Shown one piece after another: positions 60,089-64,000 of a stretch of 64,000 bases of DNA. The stretch covers positions 1 through 64,000 of IMG/VR virus record IMGVR_UViG_3300039190_000120. The stretch is one strand, 5' to 3'. The DNA is from a virus. A program made the position numbers and the translations under genes. Positions within the stretch are counted from its first letter, which is position 1. Each line of letters starts with the position of its first letter. The notes under the pieces were generated by a model. It was not told where the DNA came from and searched no databases. It saw nothing but the letters and a program-made list of their open reading frames with translations.

Positions 60089-60117
60089 AATATACCCTAG
60101 TAACGGGTGGGCGTCAA
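60089..60117 (-). promoter_or_regulatory. Sigma70-like promoter (GGG-TAT class)
   Basis: Minus strand TTGACG, 17 bases ending CTAGGG, then TATATT, the best -10 of the set. It overlaps the 3' end of the methylase-like gene and drives the GTG gene at 60048. Confidence 0.6.
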
Positions 60118-60963
60118 ACAAGTTAGACCCGTGAGGTACTGTTGAAGGTCGTCTAGTGTGGTTGCCTGCTTGAAGAACCGGGAGGCACCTCCCTCGTCTC
60201 CGTACCGTGACATATTCCGGTCAGGCCCCATCTCATAGGCATTCGCATCGTAGGAGTCGGCTACCACGGCTGTAGAGCCATCTCTAGCATGACCGGCTGC
60301 GTGCATCCCACCTGCCAAGCTCTGGACGTCTAGGTGCCTCACGGGACACGAGGATTGGCATCTCCAGTCGGCTACCTCCTCTTTTCCGTAGTCTGAGGGG
60401 TCGGTGTAAAACGGAATTGAACCTTCAAACTTCTGATCCGACGATCCAAACCCCACGCCCCGTTCAGTGGTACCTTCATCCTCACCACCACGACCGGGTT
60501 GGTTGGAGGCTTTCACCTTCTTCGTACCAACGCACTCACAGTTGGGACCGTGAAGCAAGAGCACATTCGAGGGGAACCTACCCAGAGACTCCGCTCTCTT
60601 GACCTTCTCGACGGCCTCCACCTTTCGTGCCTCCAGCACCTCTTCATCGTGCATCCAAGGGCGATCACCATACAGCTCGCTGCGTTTCCCGTTCGCAGTG
60701 TCCCCGCCGTCTAGTGAATCAGTGGTGCTAATACGGCCAGCATCAATGTCAAGGTAGCCGGTGCCACCACGAACCACTTGACCCACGATGGTGTCCTCAA
60801 GAGGTCTTCGGAGTAGGAGCCCCATCATTGGTCCTAATGGACCAAGAATAGAGAAGCAATCCCGTACCTCTAGTCCAGCACGTCTGGCAGAGAAGCCTGC
60901 CTTATCGACAGAGGTGGGGTCTACTAAAAGCACCAGATGTTCACCGGGTACTAAGTCATTCAT
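60097..60963 (-). CDS. DNA methylase-like protein without catalytic motif, copy 2
   Basis: 288 residues from the ATG at 60963. Colinear with copy 1 at 55318: GEHLVLLVDPTSVDKAGF, EVRDCFSI, GRFPSNVLLLHGPNCECVGT, CQSSCPVRHLDVQS and GASRFFKQATTLDD. The DPPY motif is absent here too, and the middle has an insertion of charged residues (about 120-150). Two kept copies argue for a function other than methylation, such as DNA binding or partnering another subunit. Confidence 0.6.
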   Translation of the reverse strand: MNDLVPGEHLVLLVDPTSVDKAGFSARRAGLEVRDCFSILGPLGPMMGLLLRRPLEDTIVGQVVRGGTGYLDIDAGRISTTDSLDGGDTANGKRSELYGDRPWMHDEEVLEARKVEAVEKVKRAESLGRFPSNVLLLHGPNCECVGTKKVKASNQPGRGGEDEGTTERGVGFGSSDQKFEGSIPFYTDPSDYGKEEVADWRCQSSCPVRHLDVQSLAGGMHAAGHARDGSTAVVADSYDANAYEMGPDRNMSRYGDEGGASRFFKQATTLDDLQQYLTGLTCLTPTRY

Positions 60964-61546
60964 CCCCGAACCTCTCAACAAATACAGGTGTCCTCTCCCC
61001 ATAATAGGCCCCGATCACGTTGTATTCAAAGAACTCAGTAGCCTCGGAGCGAGACATTGTATCCCGTTCCATGAGGATCTCGATACAGGCGTCGTAATCG
61101 TAAGCGACCAGAGGGTCCGAACCGGCTCGACGTGAGACACCTAAGATAGCCTCGTCAAAGCCGTCCGCAAACCACAGATCATCATACTCCTGTGCTAATC
61201 GCTCTCGCCGGGTGGGAGGTGGCTCCTCTACCTGAAACAGCTCGTGTATCGTATCCTCTGTGATCCTATTTGCCAACTCGTGACGACCTCCAGCCGTCTT
61301 GAGAAGCTCATAGATCTGGGGGGTTGCCCCGCTTTCCTTTAGCTGTGTAAGACTCACTTCCCACCTATACTCCGCACTAGAGTCACAAAACCCGATGGTC
61401 CGGGCAGCCGGGTTATCACTACAATATATCCGGGACCCCGTAGTCCTAGCATGGTCGTAAGCCATCTGTACTAACCGATCCCCCGCCTTGCTTGACTCAC
61501 GGAACACACTGTAGGCCTCGTCCACGTCAAAGTAGTTGCGAATCAT
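60956..61546 (-). CDS. Conserved phage hypothetical protein
   Basis: 196 residues. The C-terminal 65 residues (EAILGVSRRAGSDPLVAYDY, then CIEILMERDTMSRSEATEFF and NVIGAYYGERTPVF) form a domain common in phage proteins of unknown role. The N-terminus is a separate helical region with two Cys (RIYCSDNPAARTIGFCDS). Overlaps both neighbours slightly. Confidence 0.65.
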   Translation of the reverse strand: MIRNYFDVDEAYSVFRESSKAGDRLVQMAYDHARTTGSRIYCSDNPAARTIGFCDSSAEYRWEVSLTQLKESGATPQIYELLKTAGGRHELANRITEDTIHELFQVEEPPPTRRERLAQEYDDLWFADGFDEAILGVSRRAGSDPLVAYDYDACIEILMERDTMSRSEATEFFEYNVIGAYYGERTPVFVERFGDE

Positions 61547-62028
61547 TCGTCCTCCAAGGATACACCCAGCTCCGCAGCCATTTTCTCGTAAGCATCTGAG
61601 AGGTAGGAAGCACGAGTCACGTAGGTGTCAGCACCAACCGTAGCAGTAAGCTGGAAGCCTACAGTCCTCGTGTTGTAAGGCTGGCCGTCTTTGAGCCTCT
61701 TTTCCAGGATCTGGGCGATACTGCTCACACGTCGTTTCAGTTCGTCAAGATCCATCGTTTTCTCCTCTTCAAACTTCTCTTTGATTGCCAAATACAGAGC
61801 GTCGTCTAGGGGGAGGGAGTCGGGGAACACAACGTCTATGATGCGGCTTAATTCAGCCTGTAAGCTCTTGATGTGCTGGTCGGCATACCCGACACCACCC
61901 TCTAAGGCACGGATACGTTTAAGTGCCCGCTGGAGAAGGGGATCTGAGGCTCGACCCTCCAACGCCTCTTCTATGGCAGCGCCGCACTCGACGTCATGTA
62001 ATCCTTCAAGGTCTAGTTGATCATCCAT
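61543..62028 (-). CDS. Hypothetical coiled-coil protein
   Basis: 161 residues from the ATG at 62028, with GAGG seven bases upstream. Mostly helical, with a coiled coil around SLQAELSRIIDVVF and KRRVSSIAQILEKRL, then a short beta part (GFQLTATVGADTYVT). Four-base overlap with the next gene. Function unknown. Confidence 0.6.
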   Translation of the reverse strand: MDDQLDLEGLHDVECGAAIEEALEGRASDPLLQRALKRIRALEGGVGYADQHIKSLQAELSRIIDVVFPDSLPLDDALYLAIKEKFEEEKTMDLDELKRRVSSIAQILEKRLKDGQPYNTRTVGFQLTATVGADTYVTRASYLSDAYEKMAAELGVSLEDE

Positions 62029-62416
62029 TTGAAGCCTCAGGTACAACTACAGGGAAGTCCCGTCTAGGTTCAGGCACGCCGTCGTCTGAGATATATAGGT
62101 ATCCCAGCTCATGCCACCACGCCTTGGTAATGGTTCCACCGAAACAGGTGTTCACGTAGCGAATATCGAGAGGCCCTTCGTGACCCCGGAGGGCCTCGAT
62201 TACCTCCCGTGTTGAGTAGGCGGGAGGATCGCCCCTGTCAAAGGCACGATCATACATGTAGTTCCTCGAATCTTTGTACTCGACCCACAGGACGTCCTCC
62301 CTCCATTCGAGAGACAGTACGACACCCGATATTTCTCTATCCATGCTGATGAAGACAAAGCGGTGATCCGGCTTATCAGATTGCTCCAATACTTCAATGA
62401 ATTCCGATACGTCCAT
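62021..62416 (-). CDS. Hypothetical protein
   Basis: 131 residues. FVFISMDREISGVVLSLEWRED and VLWVEYKDSR give a small beta sheet, followed by a helix and a Gly-containing loop (TCFGGTITKAWW). Starts 4 bases after the topoisomerase stop, so it is likely in the same message. No family recognised. Confidence 0.6.
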   Translation of the reverse strand: MDVSEFIEVLEQSDKPDHRFVFISMDREISGVVLSLEWREDVLWVEYKDSRNYMYDRAFDRGDPPAYSTREVIEALRGHEGPLDIRYVNTCFGGTITKAWWHELGYLYISDDGVPEPRRDFPVVVPEASNG

Positions 62417-62420
62417 GACT

Positions 62421-64000
62421 TTACTCCCCTTGGCGAATCTCTACCGGCTGGCGGTTCCAGCGAATGAGGTGGCCTCTCTTGATGATCTGGTAGCCCTTGT
62501 TACCGCGCTTCGTCGGCTTGTACGTCTGGTGAGTAACCATGCGCTCCGCACCACGATTTGTCTCGACGTGTAGATTGGCCCCCTGATTCTCCCCACAAAG
62601 GGTGTAGGCCAGTACCTCGTCCTTATCTGCAAGGCTGATCGCCTTCACGCCTTTGCCAGCTCCCTTGTAGAGCTTGACCTCTTCTGCATCGAAGGTTGTA
62701 CCCCTACCACCGTGGGTAGCAAGCACCACATAGTCCTCAGGCCTAACGAGGCAGCAGTTTATCACGGCATCATCGTCATCGAGCCGCTGGTACGTTCGTC
62801 CAACCGTGGTCGACGGATCTGTGAAGCCTTCTAGGTCAAAGCGGACAGCACTGCCACTCTTGGTGACGGCCAACATAATCGCATCCACCGGGTCGGTAGA
62901 GGCGGGTAATACGAGGTCGTCAATAGTCACCACGTTGACGACACGCTCACCGTCCTCAAAAGAGAACATGGCTTGGATGGGATCTCCATAGCCCGTGGTC
63001 AAGGGGAGGTCCGCAACACGAGCTGTGTAGCACTTACCTGCCGACGTGAAGAAGAGGGCGGTATCCTTAGTGTTGCCGGGGAGTACCCAACCAATCTCGT
63101 CATTGTCTCGGCAGCGAAGACTGGTGAGGTCGCCGTACGACTTCTGGGTACGCACCCAACCGTCACGTGATACGATTACATTCACGTCCTCCGACTCAAT
63201 GTAGTCCTCTTCGTTGAAGTCGAAGTCATTGACCTCCACTTCGACGGACGTGCGCCTCTTGTCCCCATACGCTCGTGAGAGTTCTCTCAGCTCGGAGCGG
63301 ATAAGGGACCAGACAGCTTCATCATCGTCGAGGACCTTCCGTACCTGCTTGGCCTCACTCCTCTTGGCAGCCAGCTCGTCCAATACGCTCTGCTTCTCAG
63401 TGTTCGCCAGACGGTAGATAGGAAGAGAGATGATCGCCTCTGCCTGATCTTCGTCGAAGTCAAAGGCTTCCTTCACCGCTGTGCGGGCTTCCCCCTTGGA
63501 GGACGCCGACTGGACGATCTTCAAGAGCTTCTGGGTGTTACTGAAGGCCACCTCGTAGGCTTCGAGCACGTGGATACGCCGCTCTAGTCCGTCAAGTTGG
63601 TGCTGGAGTCTGCGGGTCGTCACCTCGAAGCGGAAGTCGAGGAATGCCTGCAAGATCTCTTTGAGGTCTGCCCTCTTGGGCTCAGGAACCGGCAACTCGT
63701 CCGTGGGGAACAGGCAAGTGAGGTTCATGTGGAAGCGATCTTCCAGTGGAGTCTTCTTGAAGAGGTAGGCCAGTGCCGCCTCGTGGTCAGCTCCCCTCTT
63801 GAGTTCGAGGACAATACGCACCTCGTCTGTGCTCTCGTCCCTCACGTCTGTCACCTGAGGGAGGTCGGAAGTAGCCACGTGAGAAGCAATCTTCTCGATC
63901 ATGCTACTCTTGTTGGCTGCGTACGGGATTTCAGTGATGATAATGGCCTTCTTGCCCCGGCCCATATCTTCGATTTCCCGCTTAGCCCGGATGGTGAACG
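62421..64000 (-). CDS. Type IIA topoisomerase subunit A (GyrA/ParC), C-terminal part
   Basis: The frame is open to the right edge, giving 526 visible residues. The visible start includes KREIEDMGRGKKAIIITEIPYAANKS (shortened here to GRGKKAIIITEIPY), the end of the breakage-reunion tower region, then the long coiled coil (about 110-230) and the C-terminal beta-propeller blades (DGWVRTQKSYGDLT; RTYQRLDDDD; TTFDAEEVKLYKGAGKG). The catalytic Tyr is outside the window. Together with topo IB at 3719 the phage would control both relaxation and decatenation. ParC-like or GyrA-like cannot be settled here. Confidence 0.85.
   Translation of the reverse strand, partial: FTIRAKREIEDMGRGKKAIIITEIPYAANKSSMIEKIASHVATSDLPQVTDVRDESTDEVRIVLELKRGADHEAALAYLFKKTPLEDRFHMNLTCLFPTDELPVPEPKRADLKEILQAFLDFRFEVTTRRLQHQLDGLERRIHVLEAYEVAFSNTQKLLKIVQSASSKGEARTAVKEAFDFDEDQAEAIISLPIYRLANTEKQSVLDELAAKRSEAKQVRKVLDDDEAVWSLIRSELRELSRAYGDKRRTSVEVEVNDFDFNEEDYIESEDVNVIVSRDGWVRTQKSYGDLTSLRCRDNDEIGWVLPGNTKDTALFFTSAGKCYTARVADLPLTTGYGDPIQAMFSFEDGERVVNVVTIDDLVLPASTDPVDAIMLAVTKSGSAVRFDLEGFTDPSTTVGRTYQRLDDDDAVINCCLVRPEDYVVLATHGGRGTTFDAEEVKLYKGAGKGVKAISLADKDEVLAYTLCGENQGANLHVETNRGAERMVTHQTYKPTKRGNKGYQIIKRGHLIRWNRQPVEIRQGE

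Noticed and set aside
1-64000. tRNA genes, CRISPR arrays and insertion sequences
   Set aside because: No spacer is large enough and structured like a tRNA, no regular short repeats with spacers were seen, and no transposase was found. The only mobile genes are the intein and the GIY-YIG endonuclease.

Overview
The window is a contiguous piece of a large, tailed, contractile (myovirus-type) bacteriophage genome, with genes packed almost end to end on both strands. The identification rests on a recognisable long-tail set: a tail tube candidate, two chaperone-like proteins, a tape measure protein, a baseplate hub fused to a lytic transglycosylase, a needle/spike, a gpJ/gp6-like wedge, a gpI-like tail protein and a 2308-residue structural protein. 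The phage also carries its own nucleotide metabolism, topoisomerases and RNA-repair enzymes, which suggests a very large (possibly jumbo) genome. The host cannot be named. Shine-Dalgarno sites of the AGGAG type, sigma70-like promoters, an RlpA-like wall protein and a transglycosylase fit a bacterial, probably Gram-negative, host. I found no tRNA genes and no CRISPR array, and no stretch over 300 bases lacks a gene.

Layout. 1-3716 (+): small accessory genes, a T4 Pnk-like kinase, a methyltransferase-like protein and a tiny peptide with a lasso-type RiPP leader. 3719-5102 (-): a poxvirus-type topoisomerase IB and a frame-split small gene. 5103-8363 (+): a Pnkp-type phosphatase, two small membrane proteins, an Rnl1-type RNA ligase and an unknown gene. 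8364-48040 (-): the structural cluster, from the baseplate back to the tail tube, interrupted by thioredoxin, small unknowns, a cREC-domain protein and five tandem paralogues of an unknown family. One gene in this cluster carries a 434-residue LAGLIDADG intein. 48184-49407 (-): a three-HTH protein and an RlpA-like protein. 49523-64000 (both strands): accessory and metabolic genes. These include a metallophosphoesterase, dTMP kinase, thymidine kinase, a GIY-YIG endonuclease, an FmdB-type zinc ribbon, a divergent KptA/Tpt1, two methylase-like proteins without a catalytic motif plus a fragment of the same family, and the C-terminal part of a GyrA/ParC-type topoisomerase.

How it may work together. 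Two recurrent upstream motifs suggest two temporal classes. One is a sigma70-like promoter, TTGACG/TTTACG, exactly 17 bases, then TATNNN, with GG just before the -10. It is seen nine times, mostly before accessory genes. The other is an ATAATCC-TTTGATA-like motif, seen 45-70 bases before several structural genes. The kinase, phosphatase, ligase, Tpt1-like and cREC genes together look like a phage RNA end-healing and sealing set, which could counter host nucleases that cut tRNA.

Four genes each show one apparent +1 frame break, usually next to a short G run. These may be sequencing insertions, real mutations or, in one case (a CTT TGA C site), programmed frameshifting.
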